Shown: piece by piece, positions 36,702 to 45,000 of the stretch
Layout: each line of letters opens with the position of its first letter
How positions within the stretch are numbered: the first letter of the stretch is position 1
Assembly: GCF_003852315.1 (NCBI RefSeq)
Contig: NZ_CP027762.1
Span: 620,001-684,000, forward strand
Origin: Pseudomonas sp. LBUM920
GTDB lineage: Bacteria; Pseudomonadota; Gammaproteobacteria; Pseudomonadales; Pseudomonadaceae
Length of the DNA stretch: 64,000 nt
Reading direction: 5' to 3'
The notes under the pieces: model-generated
The model's input: the letters and a program-made list of their open reading frames with translations, nothing else
What the model was told of the DNA's origin: nothing
Databases searched by the model: none
Made by a program: the position numbers and the translations under genes

Positions 36702-37715
36702 ATGCCAACGTTTTCTCAGCGTCACGTGTTGTTGCTGGTCAGTTGCATCATCATTTTCGGTGGATTACTGCTGGTCCTGCCGCTCAAGCTGCTGCCCAGC
36801 CTGCTGGCCGGCCTGTTGGTTTATGAACTGGTCAACATGCTCACCCCGCAATTGCAGCGGCTGATCGAAGGTCGGCGCGCGCGCTGGCTCGCTGTGGCGT
36901 TGCTCGGCACCTTGATCGTCAGCGTGCTGGCCCTGATCTTTGCCGGCGCCATCAGTTTCCTGCTCCACGAAGCGGAAAATCCCGGGGCTTCCCTCGACAA
37001 ATTCATGGGCGTGGTCGATCGCGCGCGCGGCCAGCTGCCGCCGTTTTTCGACGCCTACCTGCCCGCCAGCGCCGCCGAGTTTCGCGTGGCCATCGGCGAC
37101 TGGCTGAGCAAGCACCTGAGCGAACTGCAACTGGTCGGCAAAGACGCTGCCCACATGTTCGTCACCCTGCTCATCGGCATGGTGCTGGGCGCGATCATTG
37201 CCCTGCAGCGCGTGCCCGACCTGACCAAGCGCAAACCGCTGGCCGCCGCGTTGTTCGACCGCCTGCACCTGCTGGTCCAGGCGTTTCGCAACATCGTCTT
37301 CGCCCAGATCAAGATCGCCGCGCTCAACACCCTGTTCACTGCGATCTTCCTCGGGATCGTGCTGCCGCTGTGCGGGATTCACCTGCCGCTGACCAAGACC
37401 CTGATCGTGCTGACCTTCCTGGTCGGCCTGCTGCCGGTGATCGGCAACCTGATCTCCAATACGCTGATCACCATCGTCGCGTTGTCGCTGTCGATTTGGG
37501 TCGCAGTGGCGGCGCTGGGGTATTTGATCGTGATCCACAAGGTCGAGTACTTCCTCAACGCGCGCATCGTTGGCGGGCAGATCAGCGCCAAGTCGTGGGA
37601 ATTGTTGCTGGCGATGCTGGTGTTCGAAGCCGCATTCGGCCTGCCGGGTGTGGTGGCGGGGCCGATTTACTATGCGTACCTGAAGAGTGAGCTGAAGCTC
37701 GCCGGCATGGTTTGA
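36702..37715 (+). CDS. AI-2E family transporter (PerM/TqsA-like)
   Basis: 337 residues with about seven membrane helices and a soluble loop around residues 100-145. Typical motifs are ALNTLFTAIFLGIVLP and FLVGLLPVIGNLISNT. The family includes TqsA (AI-2 export), PerM and sodium/proton antiporters, so the substrate is uncertain. No quorum-sensing gene is nearby. Confidence 0.83.
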   Translation: MPTFSQRHVLLLVSCIIIFGGLLLVLPLKLLPSLLAGLLVYELVNMLTPQLQRLIEGRRARWLAVALLGTLIVSVLALIFAGAISFLLHEAENPGASLDKFMGVVDRARGQLPPFFDAYLPASAAEFRVAIGDWLSKHLSELQLVGKDAAHMFVTLLIGMVLGAIIALQRVPDLTKRKPLAAALFDRLHLLVQAFRNIVFAQIKIAALNTLFTAIFLGIVLPLCGIHLPLTKTLIVLTFLVGLLPVIGNLISNTLITIVALSLSIWVAVAALGYLIVIHKVEYFLNARIVGGQISAKSWELLLAMLVFEAAFGLPGVVAGPIYYAYLKSELKLAGMV

Positions 37716-37726
37716 CTGTGTTCCGG

Positions 37727-37750
37727 CAGGGCGACTGAAGAGCCGCCCTG
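37727..37750. terminator. Hairpin between convergent genes, weak terminator candidate
   Basis: CAGGGCG-N10-CGCCCTG forms a seven-pair stem just after the AI-2E gene and before the end of the minus-strand small gene. There is no real T-run on either side, so termination is uncertain. Confidence 0.35.
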
Positions 37751-37757
37751 TTCCCGC

Positions 37758-38027
37758 TTAGGACGCTTGTGAAGTTAGCCGGCGCCCAATCACATCCATC
37801 AAGTCACACCCATCCCGCAATGGGATAGCCATCAGTTGTGCGAAGTCGTGAAGTACCACGGCGTCGCTGCTGATCTCCTCTCGAAAAGCGAGGTTCTCCA
37901 ACAGCTGTGTCACCGCGCGAATGCGAAAGGCGGCGGCTTCATAGAGCACATCGAGAGGGGCTTGGGTGTCGATGATTAACGCGGGGATGGTGCAGTCGTG
38001 GCCGGTTAAGGGCATGTAACGATTCAT
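37758..38027 (-). CDS. Small Pseudomonas protein (DUF3077/DUF6124-like)
   Basis: 89 residues starting MNRYMPLTGHDCTIPAL, with GGAG seven bases before the ATG. Mostly helical, with YEAAAFRIRAVTQLLENLAF and a C-terminal IPLRDGCDLMDVIGRR. It resembles the small proteins of unknown function that are numerous in fluorescent pseudomonads; the domain label is from memory. It diverges from a candidate structured RNA starting within about 60 bases of its ATG. Confidence 0.55.
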   Translation of the reverse strand: MNRYMPLTGHDCTIPALIIDTQAPLDVLYEAAAFRIRAVTQLLENLAFREEISSDAVVLHDFAQLMAIPLRDGCDLMDVIGRRLTSQAS

Positions 38028-38081
38028 AGTGAAACTCCGTGGTCTATAGGGAGCTTCCACTCGATTGTCGCCAAACAATAG

Positions 38082-38211
38082 GGTGGCAGCTGTACGCAGG
38101 TTGGCGAACCGGAAACCACGGAACCGGCAGACCCGAAGGTCTCCCGCGCACAGCTACCATAGACGCAGCTTTGCGGGTACAAGAATGCCTGCCAAGAAAG
38201 CAGGCATTTTT
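38082..38211 (+). ncRNA. Candidate structured RNA with terminator
   Basis: An outer helix (GGT..AGCTGT at 38082-38093 with ACAGCTACC at 38150-38158, extended by CGC/GCG) encloses hairpins GGTT-GGCG-AACC (38099-38110), a CCGG..CCGG pair and AGACC-CGAA-GGTCT (38129-38142). About 30 bases later TGCCTGC-N7-GCAGGCA with five Ts (38186-38211) is a good terminator. No reading frame fits. A C4-type antisense RNA or a family-specific Pseudomonas RNA are possibilities. Confidence 0.5.
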
Positions 38212-38344
38212 GAACGTGGATTCAGGTCGCCAAACCTGATCGCCATGGGGGCGACGGGCGGACTATAAACGTCATTGAGTCAATGGTGCAAGGCGCAGGA
38301 TGGCTTGGTTACAGCATTCAGGCGGGAGAGTGGGTTGAATGGTT

Positions 38345-38561
38345 TTGGGGCTGCTGCGCACCCCAGCGGGAGCAAGCTCCCTCGCCACAGGAGGGCTGTG
38401 GCGACTGGGATTTAGGGTGTGTGCAGGCCTAAATGTGGGAGCGGGCTTGCTCGCGAAAGCGGTGGTTCAGTATCAGATGTCCTGACTGACACACCGCCTT
38501 CGCGAGCAAGCCCGCTCCAACATTTTGTTGCTGTGTTGGTGAAATCGGGGCCGGTCAGCTG
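38345..38561. repeat. Left copy of a duplicated segment flanking the cyclophilin gene (contains a REPIN at 38434-38522)
   Basis: It aligns with 39299-39522: the same TTGGGGCTGCTG start, a second REP type (GGGAGCAAGCTCCCTCGCC), a TGTGGGAGCGGGCTTGCTCG REPIN and a 34-base stretch (38528-38561) identical to 39489-39522. Confidence 0.75.
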
Positions 38562-38665
38562 TCCTAACGACCCATCAATCGCCTGCTCAAACAGTGCCCA
38601 ACTCGAGTGGGCATTGGCTTTTGGGCTGATCGCGAAACCATCTAAAAAACTGTCATTCTTCACAG
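38562..38665 (-). pseudogene. Remnant of a yegD-like Hsp70 gene
   Basis: The minus strand encodes WALFEQAIDG, matching RALFESAIDG of the intact YegD-like protein encoded at 39743-39776. This is followed at once by CGTTAGGACAGCTGA, which aligns at 13 of 15 bases with the last five codons of the intact gene (CGTTACGGCAGCTGA). About 70 codons between these blocks are missing and the frame is broken. Conservation is by-eye and short. Confidence 0.5.
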
Positions 38666-38717
38666 TTTTTTAACCGGCTCGTAACACCTACCTTACTTCT
38701 GTGGCACATCAACGGAT

Positions 38718-38744
38718 AACAGAAAATACCGGGTATTTCCTGTT
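38718..38744. promoter_or_regulatory. 27-base palindrome upstream of cyclophilin
   Basis: AACAGAAAATACC and GGTATTTCCTGTT are 13-base arms with one mismatch around a single G. It lies 32 bases before the cyclophilin ATG, so it may be an operator or a 5'-UTR hairpin. Confidence 0.5.
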
Positions 38745-38775
38745 CTTTAATGACTGACAAGGAAAGGGTGATTTT

Positions 38776-39270
38776 ATGGCCGGGCCGGATGTTTATTTTG
38801 ATATCACTATCGCCGACAAACCCGCAGGTCGAATCGTCATGCGGCTCTATGACGACATTGTCCCGAAAACCACCAGAAATTTTCGCGAACTTTGTACAGG
38901 CGTAAATGGGTTTGGGTACGCAAAGTCCATATTTCACCGGGTCATTCCGAACTTTATGTTGCAAGGCGGAGATTTCACCAGACATAACGGCACAGGCGGC
39001 AAGTCTATCTATGGAGAAAAATTTGCTGACGAAAACTTTTATAAGAAACATGACAAGCCAGGTTTGTTGAGCATGGCTAACGCAGGTCCGAACACCAACG
39101 GTAGCCAGTTTTTTATCACCACAGTTATCACCAGTTGGCTGGACGGTAAACACGTCGTGTTCGGTGAAGTCGTCGAAGGTATGGATTTGGTGAAGGCGAT
39201 TGAGCAGTTAGGGTTGGATAGCGGTGCACCCAAGAGCAGGATCACGATTTCAAGCAGCGGCGAAGTCTAA
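38776..39270 (+). CDS. Cyclophilin-type peptidylprolyl isomerase, eukaryote-like (CypA type)
   Basis: 164 residues, one complete cyclophilin domain with no signal peptide. It has the eukaryotic CypA features GGDFTRHNGTGGKSIYG, LSMANAGPNTNGSQFFI and WLDGKHVVFG. Active-site residues fall at human CypA numbers: Arg55 (FHRVIP), Trp121 (cyclosporin-site Trp) and His126. Ordinary bacterial PpiA/PpiB lack most of this signature. Codons ending in A/T (ttt, gat, aat, ata) are more frequent than in neighbours. AAGGAAAGG lies before the ATG. It catalyses cis/trans prolyl isomerisation in the cytosol. Flanking duplications suggest acquisition or rearrangement. Confidence 0.93.
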   Translation: MAGPDVYFDITIADKPAGRIVMRLYDDIVPKTTRNFRELCTGVNGFGYAKSIFHRVIPNFMLQGGDFTRHNGTGGKSIYGEKFADENFYKKHDKPGLLSMANAGPNTNGSQFFITTVITSWLDGKHVVFGEVVEGMDLVKAIEQLGLDSGAPKSRITISSSGEV

Positions 39271-39298
39271 TAACAACAACGCGCGGCCGTGGATCGTC

Positions 39299-39522
39299 TT
39301 GGGGCTGCTGTGCAGTCCAACGCGGGGCAAGCCCGTTCCCCACGAGGGGGGCGATGACGACTGGGGCTTCGAGCGTTCGCAGGTCAAAAATGTGGGAGCG
39401 GGCTTGCTCGCGAAAGCGGTGTGTCAGTCGACAGAGATATCGACTGAACCACCGCCTTCGCGAGCAAGCCCGCTCCCACATGTTGGATTTGCTGTGTTGG
39501 TGAAATCGGGGCCGGTCAGCTG
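39299..39522. repeat. Right copy of the duplicated segment (contains a REPIN at 39391-39480)
   Basis: Counterpart of 38345-38561; its last bases (39516-39522) are the end of the intact yegD-like gene. The REPIN arms are TGTGGGAGCGGGCTTGCTCG and CGAGCAAGCCCGCTCCCACA. Confidence 0.75.
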
Positions 39523-40784
39523 CCGTAACGCTTGCTGGCCTCAATCGCCAAACCGCTGCCGATACTGCCGAAGATATTGCCTTCCACGTGCCGCGCATTC
39601 GGCAACATCGCCGAAATGCTGTGGCGCAGTGCCGGAATGCCGCTGGAACCCCCGGTAAAGAACACCGTGTCCACTTGCGCCACACTGACCGACGCATCGG
39701 TCAGCAGCTGCGTGACACTGTTGCGCACGCGCTCGAGCAAGCCATCGATGGCCGACTCGAACAGCGCGCGGCTCAGTTCCACGCTCAACCCCGGCTCAAC
39801 CCGGTCGAGCAGCACGTGGCGGCTGTCCTCGTGGGTCAGCTGGATCTTGGTTTCTTCCACTTCCATGGCCAGCCAGTGCCCGGCGCGCTGTTCGATCAGC
39901 TTGAACAGGCGGTCGATGCCGCCGGTGTCTTCGATGTCGTAGCGCATGCTGCCCAGGGCCAGCTGCGATTTTTGCGAGTACACCGAGTTGATGGTGTGCC
40001 AGGTGGCCAGGTTCATGTGGTGGCTGGTGGGCATGTAGGCGCCGCTTTTCATGCGGCTGCCGTAGCCGAACAGCGGCATCATGCCTTGCAGGCTGAGCTG
40101 TTTGTCGAAGTCGGTACCGCCGATGTGCACGCCGCCGGTGGCAAGGATGTCGTCGTGACGGTTGTCATTGTGACGGCGATCCGGTGACAGGCGCACCAGC
40201 GAGAAGTCGGACGTACCACCGCCGATGTCGACGATCAGTACCAACTCTTCCTTCTCAATGGTGGACTCGTAGTCGAACGCTGCTGCAATCGGTTCGTACT
40301 GGAAGGAAATGTCCTTGAAACCGATTTTGCGGGCGACATCGACCAGGGTGTTTTCCGCCTCCTGGTCAGCCATCGGGTCGTCATCGACGAAAAACACCGG
40401 GCGGCCCAGTACCACTTCTTCGAATTCACGGCCGGCGTTGGCTTCGGCGCGGCTCTTGAGCTGGCCGATAAACAGCGCCAGCAGGTCGGTGAACGGCATT
40501 GCCGTGCCGAGTACGCTGGTGTCGTGCTTGATCAGCTTGGAACCCAGCAGGCTCTTGAGCGAGCGCATCAGCCGGCCTTCGTAGTTTTCCAGGTACTCGT
40601 GCAGGGCCAGGCGACCGTACACCGGGCGGCGCTCCTCGAAGTTGAAGAACACCACCGACGGCAACGTGATCTTGTCGTCCTCCAGCGCAATAAGCGTTTC
40701 CATGCCGGGGCGGATCCAGCCGACGGTGGAGTTGGACGTGCCGAAGTCGATACCGCAGGCACGGGCTGGGGATGGGTTTTTCAT
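39516..40784 (-). CDS. yegD: YegD-type Hsp70-family chaperone
   Basis: 422 residues from the ATG at 40784 (MKNPSPARACGIDFGTSNST). The actin/Hsp70 ATPase motifs are present: phosphate 1 CGIDFGTSNSTVG, phosphate 2 LVLIVDIGGGTSDFSLVRL and adenosine FFTGGSSGIPALRHSI. There is no substrate-binding domain of DnaK size, as in YegD. The role is probably specialised ATP-dependent folding or assembly; clients are unknown. It is divergent from cbpA across 238 bases. A broken copy of its 3' end lies 1 kb away beyond the cyclophilin gene. Confidence 0.88.
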   Translation of the reverse strand: MKNPSPARACGIDFGTSNSTVGWIRPGMETLIALEDDKITLPSVVFFNFEERRPVYGRLALHEYLENYEGRLMRSLKSLLGSKLIKHDTSVLGTAMPFTDLLALFIGQLKSRAEANAGREFEEVVLGRPVFFVDDDPMADQEAENTLVDVARKIGFKDISFQYEPIAAAFDYESTIEKEELVLIVDIGGGTSDFSLVRLSPDRRHNDNRHDDILATGGVHIGGTDFDKQLSLQGMMPLFGYGSRMKSGAYMPTSHHMNLATWHTINSVYSQKSQLALGSMRYDIEDTGGIDRLFKLIEQRAGHWLAMEVEETKIQLTHEDSRHVLLDRVEPGLSVELSRALFESAIDGLLERVRNSVTQLLTDASVSVAQVDTVFFTGGSSGIPALRHSISAMLPNARHVEGNIFGSIGSGLAIEASKRYGS

Positions 40785-40869
40785 GTCTATCGGGTTCCGG
40801 TTGAAAAACGGCCGCGCAGTGTATGCCAGTCGGGCACGGATGCGTAGGCCGACCATCCGTTAAATCGTG

Positions 40870-40897
40870 CTTGAAAGTGCGGGATTTGCCCCCACAT
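40870..40897 (+). promoter_or_regulatory. Sigma-32-like heat-shock promoter for cbpA
   Basis: CTTGAAA (40870-40876), 13 bases, then CCCCACAT (40890-40897). This fits the E. coli-type consensus CTTGAAA-N13/15-CCCCATNT with one change. The start of transcription would be about 115 bases before the cbpA ATG. Confidence 0.65.
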
Positions 40898-41022
40898 CTG
40901 TTGCATACGGCTAGCGCCGATAACACTTTGACGCACCCCCAGGCCACATCACTCAACAGGTGCAATGCAGCGCACGTTGTGCCCCGGGCTGTGCGATCTC
41001 GATTAAGGATGGTGAACCGCCG

Positions 41023-41967
41023 ATGGATTTCAAAGACTACTACAAGATTCTGGGTGTCGAGCCGAGCGCCGATGACAAGGAAATCAAGGCCGCCTATCGC
41101 AAGCTCGCACGCAAATATCACCCGGACGTGAGCAAGGAAAAAGACGCCGAAGAGAAATTCAAGGACGCGTCCGAAGCCTATGAAGCGCTTAAAAGCGCCG
41201 ATAAGCGCGCGGAATACGACGAACTGCGCAAATATGGCCAACATGGCCAGCCGTTCCAGGGGCCGCCGGGCTGGCAGAGCCGTGGCGGCTTTGGCGGCGG
41301 CCAGGACGCGGGCGACTTTTCGGACTTCTTCAGTTCGATCTTCGGCTCGCGCGGCGACGCGTTTGGCGGCGGTCAGCGCCGTCCAACCGGGCGCAAGGGC
41401 CAGGACGTGGAAATGCAGCTGTCGGTATTCCTTGAAGAGACGCTGTCCACCGAGTCCAAGCAGATCAGCTTCCAGGTGCCGCAATACGACGCCTCGGGTC
41501 GTCACGTCAGCAACACCACCAAAAGCCTGAACGTGAAAATCCCCGCCGGCGTGGCCGACGGCGAGCGCATCCGCCTCAAGGGCCAGGGTGCGCCGGGCAT
41601 TGGCGGTGGCGCCAATGGCGATCTGTACCTGATCATCAAGTTTGCGCCGCACCCACGGTTTGAAGTGGACGGTGAAAACCTGATCATCAACCTGCCCCTG
41701 GCGCCATGGGAATTGGCCTTGGGCGCAGAAGTGGCCGTGCCGACCCTCACCGGCAAGATCAACCTCAAGGTGCCGGCCGGCAGCCAGAACGGCCAACGCA
41801 TGCGCGCCAAAGGTCATGGCCTGCTGAACAAGGCCGGGCAGCGCGGTTACCTGTTCGTGCAGCTCAAGGCCGTGATGCCGAAAACCAGCGACGATGAGGT
41901 CAAGGCGTTGTGGCAGGAACTGGCGAAAAAAGCCGCGTTCGATCCGCGAGAAAACTGGAACAGCTGA
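41023..41967 (+). CDS. cbpA: DnaJ-family co-chaperone CbpA
   Basis: 314 residues from the ATG at 41023 (MDFKDYYKILGVEPSADDKE). J-domain at residues 1-70 with the HPD motif (RKYHPDVSKEKD), then a Gly/Phe-rich linker (GGFGGGQDAGDFSDFFSSIFG), then two type-II C-terminal beta domains without a zinc finger. This is the CbpA layout: DnaK co-chaperone that also binds curved DNA. An upstream in-frame ATG at 40960 has no family match. A sigma-32-like promoter lies upstream. No cbpM gene follows; the next gene is a toxin-like protein. Confidence 0.9.
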   Translation: MDFKDYYKILGVEPSADDKEIKAAYRKLARKYHPDVSKEKDAEEKFKDASEAYEALKSADKRAEYDELRKYGQHGQPFQGPPGWQSRGGFGGGQDAGDFSDFFSSIFGSRGDAFGGGQRRPTGRKGQDVEMQLSVFLEETLSTESKQISFQVPQYDASGRHVSNTTKSLNVKIPAGVADGERIRLKGQGAPGIGGGANGDLYLIIKFAPHPRFEVDGENLIINLPLAPWELALGAEVAVPTLTGKINLKVPAGSQNGQRMRAKGHGLLNKAGQRGYLFVQLKAVMPKTSDDEVKALWQELAKKAAFDPRENWNS

Positions 41968-42033
41968 CGCCAGGACCCTTGCGTCCAGGCGCCGAGCACT
42001 GCAGGGGCAGCACTGCATAGATAGGCCCAGCCA

Positions 42034-42089
42034 ATGGCGGGTGGTGAATAAGCTCCAGCGCTTTATCACCTCCCAAGGGAACCCGCCAT
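42034..42089 (+). promoter_or_regulatory. 5'-UTR hairpin pairing with the start codon of the NEL protein
   Basis: ATGGCGGGT (42034-42042) and ACCCGCCAT (42081-42089) pair perfectly, the second arm ending inside the ATG at 42088. Inside it GGTGA (42043-42047) pairs with TCACC (42066-42070). The AAGGGA ribosome-binding site lies between the two helices. Confidence 0.6.
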
Positions 42090-45000
42090 GGACCTTCACA
42101 TCACCCTTCCCCCGGCGCTCGCGCTGCCGGGGGACCAAGGGCAGCATTACGCGTTTCTGTCCTCTGTCATCCCGCCGTATCTGGTGCAGGCGTCTACGCA
42201 AAACCGTTCTGGCTTGCGCGGCGTCAAACCCCTTGTAGCGCCCTGGTATGCGCAAGCGACACCGGCGCAAAAAGACGCCCTCAAAACCGTGCTGGACGCC
42301 ACCTGGCAGTCAACCAACGCCTGGGAAAAGCTCCAGGGCAAGGTCCAGACGCTCGTTGCGTTTGCCCGGCCGTTGCTGGAAACCGCGTTGAAACAAGCGG
42401 GGCATGAACTGGACGTAGAGCAGACCTTTGTGCGCCTCTATAGCCCGGTCCAGGATACGTTCGGCAGAGCGACCGGGGGTTTCGTGCCCAAGACCTTCTC
42501 CCTGCTGCAGGCGGCCCTAAACAATTTCGAGGCGCCTGAAACAGCCATCGGTTATTTCAACAGCGCGTCCGGCTTTATCACTCAACCCGATGAGCGCGGC
42601 CATTTCGAGCGGCACCCCACGCGCATGAGGCTTGAAGCGTTTGCCCGGCTGTGTCGCGACCTCGATCTGGGCGGCCAGTACCAGGCCTACCTGCAGTCGC
42701 ATTTGCGTTCTGATGACGTGGTGTCCCAGGCCGTCTTGCGCCAGCGCTATCTCACCGCCCAAAAAGATGCGTTCAGCGCCGCAGCCCATCTGGCGCTGCT
42801 CAAGGGCGACATTGGCGACAGCGATTTCGCCTTGCTGATGCGCGTGGCCAGCGGCGAGAAAAACATCCGGGTCGGCGACAAACAGCTCTGGTATCGCACG
42901 CCAACCGTGATGAACCTGCGTTTGCAGGGCTGCGTGTTGATCGAGCCGTGCGTCAAATACCGCTACAGCACCTGGTTTATCGCCTGGTTCCCCAACGACC
43001 CGCAGCACCCGATCAAACGCTACGAAACGTCTTCGACGTTTGTGCAGGCCATGACCGACCGATTGACTCAGGGGGCAGCCCGGGCCGACCGTTCGCAGCC
43101 ATGGTCGCCCAACGACTTCCAACTGTTTTTCAGCCGCTTCGTGGCGCAAAAAGATCGACCTTATTATTTTCATCGGCTGACCGAACTGGTCGTCGACGCG
43201 CCGCTGCAGTCGCAGGCTGCCCAGTGGCTGCGCTCCGAGCAAGGGCGCTTCTGGTCGGGTGTGCTGGCGCCCGAGACGCGCTGGGCGAGCTCAAGCCTGG
43301 GCGACCCGGCGCACACCTCGCGCGTGCCGGTCAGCGGGCCGAATCTGCACATCAATGGCGTAGCGTTCAAACAGATCTGGGAAGAGGTCGAGCTGTGGGA
43401 GGAGCTGTATGAAGGCATGCTGCTGCGCCTGTTCGACGATGCTAAAACACAGGCCATCCCGACAGCCGAAGCGGATGCGCGCGACCGCTCCAGGCGCCTG
43501 TCGCACTACCTGAACCTGGGGCTGTTGGTGGTCAATGTGGTCTCGATGGCAGTGCCGCCGCTGGGTTACGCCATGCTCGCGGTGACGGCCGGGCAGTTGC
43601 TGTACGAGACCTTCGAGGGTGTTTTCGACATGGCGCAAGGGGACCGTGAAGCTGGCTGGTCACACCTCAACGATGTCGTGGAAAACCTGGCGATGCTGGC
43701 CGCCGGTGGCGTGGCGTTTCACTTCACGGTGTCGCCGTTTATCGAACAGCTTAAAAGCGTGCGGCTGCCCGGCGGGAAAACCCGTTTATGGAAGCCCGAC
43801 ATCCAGCCCTATGTGGCGGACATTGCCTTGGCGCCTGAGTCTGTCGCCTCTGAGGAGGGCGTATATCGACGTGCCAATCAGCACGTGCTGAACCTGGAAG
43901 GCAGGACGTTTGTGCTCAAGCGCGAGCCGTATCCCGGTAAAAGTCGCCTCCAGCATCCTGGCCGGCTGGAGGCTTATCAGCCTGAGGTGCGCCATAACGG
44001 TGCCGGTGGCTGGGTGCATGAGGCGGAGTATCCGCTGGGCTGGGAGCAGCCGCGTCTGATGCGGCGCCTCGGGCCGTTTCTGGATGGCTTGAGCGACGCC
44101 CAGCTTGAGCAGATTCGGCGGGTCAGTGACGTTGACGAAAGCGTGTTGCGCCGCTTGCATGTCGAAAGTGAACCGGTGCCTGCGGTGTTGATCGACACCG
44201 CGCGGCAGTTTCGTGCGTACGCCGATGCGGTGAGTGTGAGTGAGCAAATCGACCGTGGGCGTTTATCGAGCCGTTTGGCCAGCTATGCGGCGGCGCTGAT
44301 GGTGCACCTGCCAGGTTGGCCGCGTGCCTGGGCGATTGAGGGGTTCAGGGGCGAGGGCGGCGACGCGGTGCTTTATGGCGATGGGATTACGCCGGTTCAG
44401 AAGGTGATCCGGATGAGCCTTCCGGACCTGATGGCGGGCAAGCTCCCCGAGCGGGTGGCGCGTGCGCTCAGTGATGAGCATGCCCGCGAGCTGCTCGGGC
44501 AACACGCGCCCCACGACCCGTTGCAGCGTGCGACGTTGCTGCAGAACCGGCTGGCGCAGCACGCCCGGCAGTATCGATCCACGCTGTTCCAAAGCTTCTA
44601 TGCCGACCAGCAACCGCCCACCGAAAAGGCTGTGCAGCTGTTGCAGCGCGACTTCAAAGGGGTGCCCGCGATCATGGCCCGCGAGCTGCTGGCGCGGGCG
44701 CGGCCCAGTCAGGTGAGCGCGCTTGAAACCCGCGGCAAAGTGCCTTTGGCGTTGGCCACGCAGGCGCATCAACTGCAACGCCAGATGCGTTTGGTTCGCG
44801 CCTATGCAGGCCTTTACCTGGATGCCCTGGCCAACCCGGACACCGAGGCGCTGGTGCTCAATACCCTGGAAACCCTGCCGGGCTGGCAAGACGACTTGCG
44901 CCTGGAGGTGCGTGCCGAGGGGTTCAATGGCGCGTTGCGGGCCAGCTATGGGCCCGTCAATGCCTCCCACCGCAAAGTGATCGTGCAGGTAGCGGACGGG

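Noticed and set aside
40426..42270. 614-codon frame on the minus strand over cbpA and yegD
   Set aside because: It is a shadow frame of the GC-rich cbpA and yegD genes, with no homology or start site.
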